A stretch of 64,000 bases of DNA from NCBI RefSeq assembly GCF_042649925.1, contig NZ_JBHSAF010000001.1, forward strand, positions 620,001-684,000, in the 5' to 3' direction. Positions 17,330-25,371 of this stretch are shown here, piece after piece. This DNA is from Pseudaeromonas sharmana. GTDB taxonomy: Bacteria > Pseudomonadota > Gammaproteobacteria > Enterobacterales > Aeromonadaceae. The notes below the pieces were generated by a model. It was not told the origin of the DNA. It saw nothing but the letters and a program-made list of their open reading frames with translations, and did not search any database. Made by a program: the position numbers and the translations under genes. Each line of letters opens with the position of its first letter. Position 1 is the stretch's first letter.

Positions 17330-17359
17330 AAAGGCAGCACTATGGCTGCCTTTGTTTTA
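17330..17359 (+). terminator. Terminator of putP
   Basis: AAAGGCAGC and GCTGCCTTT around ACTATG, followed by GTTTTAT. Confidence 0.8.
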
Positions 17360-17424
17360 TCCGTGACAAGGCAGATTATAGGCACAGCGTAACAAAGTGA
17401 AACCGATCCCTCTGTAGCTGGTAA

Positions 17425-17438
17425 AACTGGATCCAGTT
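17425..17438. promoter_or_regulatory. Perfect 14-bp palindrome upstream of glgC
   Basis: AACTGGATCCAGTT is self-complementary and lies 97 bp before the glgC start in a 234-bp gap. Its position suits an operator, but no regulator family can be assigned and no convincing -35/-10 pair was fixed nearby. Confidence 0.35.
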
Positions 17439-17534
17439 AGCAGAATCGACATCTTGCTGCGGTAGACTCGGAGTGGTCTTGATACCGTTTTCAAGGCATT
17501 CTTGGCACGATAACTAAGCACAAGGGATTACATA

Positions 17535-18779
17535 ATGACAGCTATCAACCCTACATCCCGTAAAACTATCGCTATGGTGTTGGCTGGCGGCAAAGGTGAG
17601 CGCTTAAGCCCACTGACGCTGTCCCGTCCTAAGCCAGGCGTATCATTTGGCGGGAAATACAAAATCATCGATTTTGTGCTCAGCAATTTCTTCAATTCGA
17701 ACATCAAAAATGTTTATGTCCTGACACAGTACAAGTCCTATCAACTCAATAAGCATATTCGGGACTCATGGGATAAATGGACCGGATGGGATGAGCATTT
17801 CGAAGCCATCTCTCCTGAAACCAACAGTGATGGTGAGGAGTGGTTTAAAGGCACTGCGGATGCGATCGGCCACTACTTGCGATTTGTTGAAGACTCAGAT
17901 GCCGATTATGTGGCGGTGTTTGGCGGGGACCATATTTACAAGATGGATATTCGCCAGATGATCGACTTCCACAGTGCTCACCAGGCGGACATCACGATTG
18001 CCTCGCTGGAAGTACCACAGGCCGAAGCCCGGCGTTTTGGGGTGTTCAGTGTCGACGAGCAGGGGCGTGTACTGGAGTTCGCTGAAAAACCCGAACAGCC
18101 CCAGTGTATTCCCGGGCGGGATACCTGTTTCGCTTCCATGGGCAACTACATCTTCTCTCGGCAAAAGCTGATTCAGATGATTAAGGAAGGCAAAAAGCGC
18201 TATGCCGATCTCGACTTTGGCAAACATGTGATCCCCATGATGTTGGCGCAGGGCGATGCCGTATATGCCTATAACTTTAATGAAAATCTGATTCCGGACA
18301 TGACGCCTGAGGAAAAAGGCTACTGGAAGGATGTCGGCACGCTGGATTCTTACTACGAGGCCAACATGGATCTGGTTGCCGTGTCTCCTCAATTGAATTT
18401 GTACAACTATCGTTGGCCGATCCTGACCAAACCGAGCAATCTTCCGCCGGCCAAGACGGTGTTTGATGATGATGATCGTCGCGGACAATGCCTGGACTCT
18501 TATGTTTGCGGGGGGTGTGTCATCAGTGGTGGCACGGTACGGCGTTCGGTACTGGGGCAACGTTGTCGCATCAACAGCTTTTCGGTAGTCGAGGATTCGA
18601 TACTGCTTGAAGGGGTGAATGTGGGCCGTGGTGCGCGCATTCGTCGCGCCATTATTGACGAAGGTGTGCAGATCGAGGACGGAGCCGTAATTGGCTATGA
18701 CCGCGACGCAGACCAGAAAGCCGGCTACACCATCACTCAGGGGGGTATCGTGGTAGTCTCGGCCTGCAAGCGCGATTAG
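17535..18779 (+). CDS. glgC: Glucose-1-phosphate adenylyltransferase (ADP-glucose pyrophosphorylase)
   Basis: A 414-residue enzyme making ADP-glucose for glycogen. The N-terminal nucleotidyltransferase domain has MVLAGGKGERLSPLTLSRPK (substrate loop), GGKYKIIDFVLSN, GTADAIGHYL and FGGDHIYKMD; FAEKPEQPQ contributes to the glucose-1-phosphate site. The C-terminal part has left-handed beta-helix hexapeptides (GGTVRRSVLGQRCRI, ARIRRAIIDEGVQIEDGAVIG). Length is near the 420-430 norm. It stands alone: glgA, glgB, glgP and glgX are not adjacent in this window. Confidence 0.95.
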   Translation: MTAINPTSRKTIAMVLAGGKGERLSPLTLSRPKPGVSFGGKYKIIDFVLSNFFNSNIKNVYVLTQYKSYQLNKHIRDSWDKWTGWDEHFEAISPETNSDGEEWFKGTADAIGHYLRFVEDSDADYVAVFGGDHIYKMDIRQMIDFHSAHQADITIASLEVPQAEARRFGVFSVDEQGRVLEFAEKPEQPQCIPGRDTCFASMGNYIFSRQKLIQMIKEGKKRYADLDFGKHVIPMMLAQGDAVYAYNFNENLIPDMTPEEKGYWKDVGTLDSYYEANMDLVAVSPQLNLYNYRWPILTKPSNLPPAKTVFDDDDRRGQCLDSYVCGGCVISGGTVRRSVLGQRCRINSFSVVEDSILLEGVNVGRGARIRRAIIDEGVQIEDGAVIGYDRDADQKAGYTITQGGIVVVSACKRD

Positions 18780-18880
18780 CGGCCAAACGCCAGGCCACGG
18801 CGAATCGCCATGCCAGGCTGCTGACGCGACGGGATTATTCAACCGCTAGCGTCATGGCCTGTTATCTTGGTGATGTGACA

Positions 18881-18909
18881 GAGTTAAGGCGCCATTGGCG
18901 CCTTAACTC
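18881..18909. terminator. Strong hairpin between glgC and the leftward 18942 gene
   Basis: GAGTTAAGGCGCC and GGCGCCTTAACTC are perfect 13-bp arms around ATT. Neither strand continues into a clear T-run, so it is not a textbook intrinsic terminator. Its place between convergent genes still favours 3'-end formation or mRNA protection. Confidence 0.5.
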
Positions 18910-18941
18910 ATCAGCCACAGCAAATGCGTGGCTCGCGGCCA

Positions 18942-19571
18942 TCAGGGTTGTAAAAAACTATGCTCTCTGCGGTAGAGAGCCAGCTGTTGCGGTCCATATC
19001 CTTTGAGACTGTCCAGCAGTTTGCTGATCACAGCCTCCTCTTTCTTTACAATTTTGTCGCTGTGCTGAATCGGAATGATGAGTTGGTCATGGTATTCAGA
19101 GCGATAAATTACCTCGGTCTGTAACTGGATGCGGATGTCGTCATTCCACATGGCGGTTTCGTATTGTACGGCCTTGAAGTTATCGCCCTGTTGCGCCTGA
19201 GCCTGATCGTTGATCTTGCGAATATCCTGCAGCACTTTTTCGACAGCCATCGGATAGAGGGCATCAGGTTGCGCATCGATTCTCAACAATTCGCTGTTAT
19301 CTACTACGCGGGTGATCAGTAGATGAGATAACAGCTTTTCCTGATACACCAAACCTAGACGAGCGGCTCCGTCCGGAGTCGATGCCACATTCTGTTGTTG
19401 AATCCATCGGCTCCAATCCGGGAATTGGCAGAGCACAGTGATGACGATCAGGGCCAATGCGACCAGTAGGCCGCAGTTGCGCCAGGCAGGGGAAGTTTGA
19501 GCGTGTAGCTGGCGAGAAGGATGGGGCTCATGTGGCTGGCCTGGTTTGTCGTAAGGCATTTTCATCGGCAC
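18942..19571 (-). CDS. Hypothetical single-pass membrane protein
   Basis: A 209-residue protein that I do not recognise. A polar N-terminus of about 30 residues precedes one membrane helix (CGLLVALALIVITVLCQF), then a periplasmic part of about 150 residues, mostly helical and charged (SKLLDSLKGYGPQQLALYRR). The GTG at 19571 is chosen because GGAG lies 6 nt upstream; ATGs at 19565 and 19559 are alternatives. A small gene begins 47 bp upstream in the same direction. No enzyme motif is visible, and the gene appears to be lineage-restricted. Confidence 0.65.
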   Translation of the reverse strand: MPMKMPYDKPGQPHEPHPSRQLHAQTSPAWRNCGLLVALALIVITVLCQFPDWSRWIQQQNVASTPDGAARLGLVYQEKLLSHLLITRVVDNSELLRIDAQPDALYPMAVEKVLQDIRKINDQAQAQQGDNFKAVQYETAMWNDDIRIQLQTEVIYRSEYHDQLIIPIQHSDKIVKKEEAVISKLLDSLKGYGPQQLALYRREHSFLQP

Positions 19572-19618
19572 TAAAGTCTCCACAGACAAGAGAATGCAAA
19601 TTAGATCAAGGTTTTAGA

Positions 19619-19822
19619 CTAGCTTACCAGATGGCAGCGCCACTCGTTGAGCTGGCGTTCCCACAAAACAGGCTCAGCGTGAGGGGATTCCACCAGATTC
19701 AGCCACCTGTTGCCAAGTACGATACAGGCTCGGATCTCTCCTTCCGCCTCTTCCAGTGTAAAACTGGCACCGATTTGCTGACAGACCTGATACAGGTTCT
19801 GGCGGAGCAGCTCGACATTCAT
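19619..19822 (-). CDS. Small hypothetical protein
   Basis: A 67-residue soluble protein (MNVELLRQNLYQVCQQIGAS... ending NEWRCHLVS) with acidic helical segments and two Cys. It has an excellent ribosome site, GGAGGCATT, before the ATG, and is followed 47 bp later by the hypothetical membrane protein at 18942-19571, so the two may form an operon. I do not recognise a family. Confidence 0.6.
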   Translation of the reverse strand: MNVELLRQNLYQVCQQIGASFTLEEAEGEIRACIVLGNRWLNLVESPHAEPVLWERQLNEWRCHLVS

Positions 19823-19960
19823 AATGCCTCCACTGGCGGCTGGTTTGATCTTTTATCGGCGTCGTTGACGGATTGTTTAGTGATTTCCGACAGCCGACTG
19901 CTGCGTGCCTGGCTGGATCGGATATGCTCAAAACAACAAGCAGATTGGGAGCAAGATCAG

Positions 19961-20290
19961 ATGAGCCGCCAACATTACCAACGAGTTCTTCCTCTGTGGG
20001 CTGGCGTGTTACTGGCAGCCGCGCAGGTGAATCTGGCTGAAGCAGGGACACTGCGCTGCGGTAACTCATTGCTGACAGAAGGAGATAGCACCGCGAAATT
20101 ATTGACCAAGTGTGGCAAGCCGATGCTCGTGGAGCCGTTGACCCGCACGGCGTATAGCCGTGATGGGGAGCTAACCCAGGTATCGGCAGGGGAAAGGTGG
20201 ACGTACGATCGGGGGCGCGGCAGTTTCTACCTATTCGTGATGGTAGAAAACGGCATCATCCGCGCCATAGAGGATGGCCCCCGCAAGTGA
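19961..20290 (+). CDS. DUF2845 family secreted protein
   Basis: A 109-residue protein with a signal peptide (RVLPLWAGVLLAAAQVNLAEA, cleavage near AEA/GT). The mature part TLRCGNSLLTEGDSTAKLLTKCGKP carries the conserved two-Cys pattern CG...L...GD....v...CG of DUF2845 proteins, then a short beta-rich half (WTYDRGRGSFYLFVMVENGII). A disulphide in the periplasm is likely. The ATG at 19961 is internal to a much longer open frame; GGGAG 9 nt upstream and the signal peptide fix the start. Function is unknown. Confidence 0.82.
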   Translation: MSRQHYQRVLPLWAGVLLAAAQVNLAEAGTLRCGNSLLTEGDSTAKLLTKCGKPMLVEPLTRTAYSRDGELTQVSAGERWTYDRGRGSFYLFVMVENGIIRAIEDGPRK

Positions 20291-20328
20291 TGGGACCCGT
20301 TGCACATACGCGCAGGGCAGGTGCAGTC

Positions 20329-20538
20329 TCATGGACGAAACTGCCGGAGGTCACGGACTTGCCGGTTTATTTCGGCAATTGATCTCAGGCCGGTCGTGCC
20401 GAGGTGACTATCGTAGCAGACATGGCCGTTCTCAAAGCGGAAAGGCCCGCGCTCTTCAATGAAGAACATCCCTTGGTGAAAGGTTTTGACGTAACGAGCA
20501 ATCTGTAGTGGATGAAACCACCTGAATACCTTGACCAT
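20329..20538 (-). CDS. Small hypothetical protein
   Basis: A 69-residue basic, aromatic-rich protein (VKVFRWFHPLQIARYVKTFH at the start; ending VRDLRQFRP). It has a very strong ribosome site (GGGAGGAAAGC) before the ATG, which is the main reason to believe in it, and ends 38 bp from the convergent DUF2845 gene. It contains one Cys and no membrane segment. I do not recognise it. Confidence 0.55.
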   Translation of the reverse strand: MVKVFRWFHPLQIARYVKTFHQGMFFIEERGPFRFENGHVCYDSHLGTTGLRSIAEINRQVRDLRQFRP

Positions 20539-20712
20539 GCTTTCCTCCCTCGAGCGTGATTGCCGACTGGCGAAGGCATGCTAATAGGCATTTATGGCAA
20601 AAATGTGGATCTCTGCTGACGCGCAGATGACATTCACGCGCTGTGCGTGACGCATCATTCCGTTCACCCGGATCAGACTAAGGTTAAGACAGCGGGTCTA
20701 TGGGAGTTGCCT

Positions 20713-22599
20713 ATGGAGTCTAAACCCCTGTTGTCGCATCGCGGTCGTGTCTGGCTGATGAGTCCTCTTGGCGCCCTGAACAGATGGATGGGGCAGCGAA
20801 GTCGCTGGCTAATCTTGGTCGGATCCCTGGTACTGCTGTGGTGGTTACAGCGAGCGGCCAACCTCAGTGCGATCGCAGCCGGCATTGCCATTTTTCTGTT
20901 TGGTCTCTTTTTTCTGGAGCAAGGTTTCTCTCAGCTGGCCTCCGTACGCTGGCGCAAAGGAATACGTCGCTGGACTTCATCCTTGCCCCATGCCGTTGGC
21001 TTCGGTGCCGTGGCTGCTGTGATGACGCAGTCCAGTGCGCTGGTGGGACTGCTGACACTCTCCTTTTTGTCAGCCCGAATGATCGAATTTGTCGCAGGAA
21101 TTGGTATTTTGGCGGGAGCCACTATCGGTACCACCTCTGGTGGCTGGTTGTTGGCGGCGTGGGGATTGAAAGTCAGCATTGGACAGTATGCGCTGCCTCT
21201 GCTGGTCTTGGGCATGTTGCTCATTTCGATGCCGCGCTGGGGCACGCGCGGCATCGGCATGGTTATCTCTGGTGGCGGATTCCTGTTTCTGGGGATCGAC
21301 TATATCCGCGGCGGCTTTACTGCCATCTCCAGCGTGCTGGTATTGCAGCAGTTGGCGCTACCCGGCTGGAACGGATTGATCCTGTGCGCGCTGGCGGGGA
21401 TGCTGGTTACGCTGGTACTCCAATCGAGTCATGCCAGCCTGTTGCTGGTGATGGTCGCCCTCAATACCGGCCAACTCGATTATGACGTGGCCCTGGCGTT
21501 AACCCTTGGCATCAATGTTGGCGCCACATCTCCTGTTCTACTGGGGGCAATGAACTCATCGATAGAAGGCAAGCGACTGGCATGGCTCGATCTTGGCTTC
21601 AAGATGGTCACCATGCTGTTGTGTTTGGTCCTTTTCTACCCATTCCGCTGGTTCACTGATCGTCTGGGCGATCTCTGCGGTCTCGCCGAGTCGGAGCTCG
21701 CCTTGCGCCTGGCGTTGTACCATAGCTTGTTCAATTTGCTCGCAGTTAGCTGGATGTTGCCCTTGCGGCACAGGTTGACCATGTATTTGCAGCGCTGGTG
21801 GCCGGAACACAGGTCACGCGTCGCTGTACAGGCCCGTTATCTGGATCGGGTCGTGGCAGCACATCCGGCCACGGCAGAGCAGGCATTGCTGCGCGAGTTA
21901 CTCCATCTTTTAATGCACTGTCAGGATACGACGGCGCGCGCCATGCTGGGGCTGTCGCGGCAAACCATGTTGGCGCATGCGGCCGTTCAGACGGTACGTC
22001 TGGGTGAGGATTTACCATCCGTCAGTCACCTCTATCAGCAAACGATCAAACCGCTATTTGGCGAAATCATTCGCTTTGCTGCCTTGTGCAAATCAACGAT
22101 GACCCAGGAGCAGGGCGAACGTATCGATTCCTTAGTCGCCATTGCGCGCAGCATGACTGAGGCGGTTCGGCTGGAAAGACAACTTCAGGCCAACCTGCTA
22201 GAGGTGTTCGCTGCCGAGGATCCCCTATTGGTCCAACGCTATCGAGGATTGCAACACCGTCTGCTGTGGCTGCAACAGGCCATCCATGCATTGATGACCT
22301 CACAGGAGTTGCAGCCGCACTATCTCTCGCGTCTGGAGAGTATGGCTGCTCGCATCGATGTCGAGAGCAAACGTGACCGTGAAGACATCGAATGGTTGAT
22401 CCGCAGCGATAAGCTGGACGCGATAGCGGCGGCAACCTTGATGCATGATGTGTTGACGTTACGTCGTCTGCAACGGCAGCAGATCAAGGCAACCCGTTGC
22501 CTGCTAACGACCATTTTTCAGCAACAAAATGGTAATTCATCACAACTGGTAGAGTGGTTGAATGCAGAGGAGCAATTGGGGCTCAAATTGGTGGCATGA
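20713..22599 (+). CDS. Na/Pi cotransporter family protein with PhoU-like C-terminal part
   Basis: A 628-residue inner-membrane protein. The first 370 residues hold about nine membrane segments with the duplicated Na/Pi-cotransporter QSS signature: MTQSSALVGLLTLSFLSA and LQSSHASLLLVMVALN, plus GINVGATSPVLLG. The C-terminal 250 residues are helical and cytoplasmic, rich in Leu, Gln and Arg, in the place where related proteins carry a PhoU-like domain. It probably imports or exports phosphate with Na+. The ATG at 20713 has GGGAG upstream; the extra 22 codons upstream do not. A PitA-type carrier is the next gene. Confidence 0.88.
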   Translation: MESKPLLSHRGRVWLMSPLGALNRWMGQRSRWLILVGSLVLLWWLQRAANLSAIAAGIAIFLFGLFFLEQGFSQLASVRWRKGIRRWTSSLPHAVGFGAVAAVMTQSSALVGLLTLSFLSARMIEFVAGIGILAGATIGTTSGGWLLAAWGLKVSIGQYALPLLVLGMLLISMPRWGTRGIGMVISGGGFLFLGIDYIRGGFTAISSVLVLQQLALPGWNGLILCALAGMLVTLVLQSSHASLLLVMVALNTGQLDYDVALALTLGINVGATSPVLLGAMNSSIEGKRLAWLDLGFKMVTMLLCLVLFYPFRWFTDRLGDLCGLAESELALRLALYHSLFNLLAVSWMLPLRHRLTMYLQRWWPEHRSRVAVQARYLDRVVAAHPATAEQALLRELLHLLMHCQDTTARAMLGLSRQTMLAHAAVQTVRLGEDLPSVSHLYQQTIKPLFGEIIRFAALCKSTMTQEQGERIDSLVAIARSMTEAVRLERQLQANLLEVFAAEDPLLVQRYRGLQHRLLWLQQAIHALMTSQELQPHYLSRLESMAARIDVESKRDREDIEWLIRSDKLDAIAAATLMHDVLTLRRLQRQQIKATRCLLTTIFQQQNGNSSQLVEWLNAEEQLGLKLVA

Positions 22600-22683
22600 G
22601 GAAATTGCAAGCATTTTGATAGAAAAACAGTCAATAAATGTCGCTTTTTTTAGGGGTTATTTATCCCTCGTCATCTTTCGTTA

Positions 22684-22703
22684 ACAGAACTTTCTGTCAT
22701 AAT
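22684..22703 (+). promoter_or_regulatory. Inverted repeat and -10-like CATAAT before pitA
   Basis: ACAGAA/TTCTGT (22684-22697) are perfect 6-bp arms around CT and directly abut CATAAT (22698-22703). CTGTCAT followed by AT-rich DNA at 22694 resembles one half of a Pho box, but the second half is absent. The site is suggestive only. Confidence 0.35.
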
Positions 22704-22743
22704 TCGCCGCGGTCAATTTCCGACTCTAACCTGTCCAATACAT

Positions 22744-24216
22744 ATGTTAGAAATGTTCACTGGCCTGAGTCCTGTACTCGGCATCAGTTTATTTTTGGCG
22801 TTATTGTTCGTACTTGCTTACGAATTCATTAACGGCTTCCATGACACCGCTAACGCTGTAGCCACTGTTATCTACACCAAAGCCATGCCGCCCCATATGG
22901 CGGTGGTGGCGTCCGGCATTTTCAATTTTGCCGGCGTCATGCTGGGTGGACTGGGGGTTGCGTACGCCATCGTTCACTTGCTCCCGGTCGACCTGTTGTT
23001 AAACGTCGCATCGACGCATGGGCTGGTCATGGTGTTCTCACTGCTGGCCTCGGCCATTTTATGGAATCTCGGTACCTGGTACTTGGGATTGCCGGCATCC
23101 AGTTCTCATACCCTGATCGGTGCGATACTGGGCGTGGGTGCCGCCAATGCATTCATAACCGGCATGCCGCTGAGCAGTGGTATCAATATTCAAAAAGCCA
23201 TCGATATTATGTTGTCACTGATCATCTCTCCAACTGTCGGTCTGATTGTGGCGGGCTTGTTGTTGATGTTGGCCAAGCGCATCTGGGTAGGCAGTAAAAT
23301 TCACAAGACGCCTGAAGAGCGTCAACTGGTTGATGGCAAAAAACACCCGCCGTTCTGGACGCGGTTTACACTGATTGCCTCAGCAATGGGGGTCAGTTTT
23401 GTTCATGGTTCTAACGATGGCCAAAAGGGCATCGGCATGATCATGCTGGTTCTGATCGGCGTTGTGCCTGGCGCCTTTGTCGTCAATCTGGAAAGCACGG
23501 CATACCAAATTGCCCGCACTCGAGATGCTGCCCTGCATATGCAGACCTTCTACGAGCAGAGCCAAGACAAGCTCTCCGAGTTGATGGTGCTGGGTAAGGA
23601 TGCCAACCATACACTGCCGCCTATTTTCAAATGCGACACCAAGCAGACGGTGGCTGAGATCCAGACTCTGGCCTCGCGGCTCGAGAACATCACCCATTAC
23701 AATCAGCTGGATGTAGACGGTCGCCGTCAGGTGCGCCGCCTGCTGCTGTGTATTGACGACACCGCCAAGAAAGTCAGCAAGATGCCGTTTATCTCCGCGA
23801 AAGAGAAAGACGATCTGTCTCGTTTGCGCAAGGATCTGACTCTGACGACTGAATACGCCCCGACCTGGGTGATTGTGGCGGTCGCCCTGGCGCTTGGCGT
23901 CGGGACCATGATCGGTTGGAAACGTATTGTGCTGACGGTCGGTGAGAAAATCGGCCAAAAGGGCATGACCTACTCGCAAGGGATGGCCGCGCAAATCACG
24001 GCTGCTGCCGCTATCGGTATCGCCAGCGTCACCGGCATGCCGGTCTCGACCACGCACGTTTTGTCATCGGCCGTAGCCGGCACCATGGTGGCTAACCGCT
24101 CCGGACTGCAGTCTGGTACCGTCAAGAACATACTGCTGGCCTGGGTGCTGACATTGCCGGCGACCATACTGCTGGCAGGTGGCATGTTCTACGGGCTGAT
24201 TAAGTTGTTCAGCTAA
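22744..24216 (+). CDS. pitA: Low-affinity inorganic phosphate transporter
   Basis: A 490-residue inner-membrane carrier of the PiT family, moving metal-phosphate complexes with H+. Both PiT repeats are clear: NGFHDTANAVATVIYTKAM at residues 30-48 and VHGSNDGQKGIGMIMLVLIG near 220, as well as GLPASSSHTLIGAILG and GMPVSTTHVLSSAVAGTM. Length and alignment track E. coli PitA (499) throughout, including the long central cytoplasmic loop (about residues 255-375). The ATG at 22744 has only a weak ribosome site, but family members start there. It follows another phosphate carrier gene by 144 bp. Confidence 0.96.
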   Translation: MLEMFTGLSPVLGISLFLALLFVLAYEFINGFHDTANAVATVIYTKAMPPHMAVVASGIFNFAGVMLGGLGVAYAIVHLLPVDLLLNVASTHGLVMVFSLLASAILWNLGTWYLGLPASSSHTLIGAILGVGAANAFITGMPLSSGINIQKAIDIMLSLIISPTVGLIVAGLLLMLAKRIWVGSKIHKTPEERQLVDGKKHPPFWTRFTLIASAMGVSFVHGSNDGQKGIGMIMLVLIGVVPGAFVVNLESTAYQIARTRDAALHMQTFYEQSQDKLSELMVLGKDANHTLPPIFKCDTKQTVAEIQTLASRLENITHYNQLDVDGRRQVRRLLLCIDDTAKKVSKMPFISAKEKDDLSRLRKDLTLTTEYAPTWVIVAVALALGVGTMIGWKRIVLTVGEKIGQKGMTYSQGMAAQITAAAAIGIASVTGMPVSTTHVLSSAVAGTMVANRSGLQSGTVKNILLAWVLTLPATILLAGGMFYGLIKLFS

Positions 24217-24222
24217 ATACAA

Positions 24223-24248
24223 GAACCGGGCGAATGCCCGGTTTTTTT
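24223..24248 (+). terminator. Terminator of pitA
   Basis: AACCGGGC and GCCCGGTT around GAAT, then TTTTTT. Confidence 0.9.
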
Positions 24249-24266
24249 ATCTCTCGTCGCCGCCGG

Positions 24267-24749
24267 TCAGGCGGTTCGATGTTGCATGTAGACGGCGTTT
24301 GGACCGTACGCGGAGAGGTCCTTGTCGCATGCACGGGGTACAAACTGGTAGCGTCTCCAGTATCTGTCTGCGCCCTGGACGGCCACCAGTGCCACGGTAG
24401 ACATGCCGGCCTGGTGTGCCTTGTGTTGTAGATGGGCCATAAAGCGTCTGGCGATCCCCCGTCCCTGCGCGCGTGGCGAGACCACCATGTCGTGTAGATA
24501 GAGTCCCTGGTGGCCGGCTGGCTGCGGATAAATGCGGTAAAGACTGGCCGGCTCATCTGCTAGCCATGGATGGGCGAGGCAGTAGCCGACAACTTCATCG
24601 TCCAGACAGGCGACAAGACAGGTGTCAGGGCCGAGTTTTGTTTTGGATTGCAGTACCGCTTCACTCTCGGGGGCGAGTGCGTGATAGGCTTCTTGCTGCA
24701 GTTGCAGTATGACAGGCCAGTCGGCCGTTCGAATAGCGCGGATCAACAT
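24267..24749 (-). CDS. GNAT family N-acetyltransferase
   Basis: A 160-residue protein with GNAT features: RAIRTADWPVILQLQQEAY, a central strand LYLHDMVVSPRAQGRGIARR with the acetyl-CoA loop RAQGRGIA, and a C-terminal VALVAVQGADRYWRRYQFVP. The substrate is not predictable. The ribosome site is weak, so the start is approximate. It diverges from the Nudix gene over an 83-bp gap and converges on pitA. Confidence 0.88.
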   Translation of the reverse strand: MLIRAIRTADWPVILQLQQEAYHALAPESEAVLQSKTKLGPDTCLVACLDDEVVGYCLAHPWLADEPASLYRIYPQPAGHQGLYLHDMVVSPRAQGRGIARRFMAHLQHKAHQAGMSTVALVAVQGADRYWRRYQFVPRACDKDLSAYGPNAVYMQHRTA

Positions 24750-24832
24750 GAGAACAAGGGGCTTGCGCGATGAATAACGGACGGACAGGGTAACAAAATG
24801 CGCATGCGAGCGCCAAATATGAGGAATTTGGT

Positions 24833-25333
24833 ATGAGTGATGAAGAGTGGGTCGACTGGGTGGATGGCGACAACAGGGTCATCATGGCGGTACCCCGCAG
24901 TCGTATGCGTCGTGAGCGACTCCCCCACAGGGCGAGTTATATCTTCATCAGCGATGCGGGCGGTTTGCTGTATGTGCAACGGCGAACCCAGAGCAAGGAC
25001 TATTGCCCGGGCATGCTGGATGCGTGCTGTGGTGGAGTCGTTCAGGCGACAGAGCCGATCTTGGCCAGTGCATTACGCGAGCTGGAGGAGGAGATGGGCA
25101 TTCGCAATATCCCACTGACGTCGTGGGGCGATGCCTGGTTGGCGGATACGGATAATCAGGTGTGGGGGAGTCTGTTCAGCTGCCAGTATGAAGGTCAGCT
25201 GGTACTGCAGCAGAGTGAAGTCGAGTATGTGGTGATGATGAGCGAGGCGGAGATCATGTCACGTTCCGCTGAATTCACACCAGATTCGATCGCAGCATTA
25301 CGAGTCTGGCAGCAGCGGCGCAGCAAGCTATGA
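24833..25333 (+). CDS. Nudix hydrolase, YfcD-like
   Basis: A 166-residue protein. The N-terminus EEWVDWVDGDNRVIMAVPRSRMR and HRASYIFISD resemble E. coli YfcD and the isopentenyl-diphosphate-isomerase-like Nudix group. The Nudix box is GGVVQATEPILASALRELEEEMG (near residues 66-88, with the RELEEEMG metal-binding Glu residues). Substrate is unknown; such proteins hydrolyse nucleoside diphosphate derivatives. GAGGAA precedes the ATG. It converges on corA. Confidence 0.88.
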   Translation: MSDEEWVDWVDGDNRVIMAVPRSRMRRERLPHRASYIFISDAGGLLYVQRRTQSKDYCPGMLDACCGGVVQATEPILASALRELEEEMGIRNIPLTSWGDAWLADTDNQVWGSLFSCQYEGQLVLQQSEVEYVVMMSEAEIMSRSAEFTPDSIAALRVWQQRRSKL

Positions 25334-25359
25334 GACAAAAGGGCCAGCAGTGCTGGCCC
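25334..25359 (-). terminator. Terminator of corA
   Basis: GGGCCAGC and GCTGGCCC (25341-25359) around AGT; on the - strand the stem runs into TTTTGTCT. Confidence 0.75.
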
Positions 25360-25371
25360 CAGGTGCGTGGT

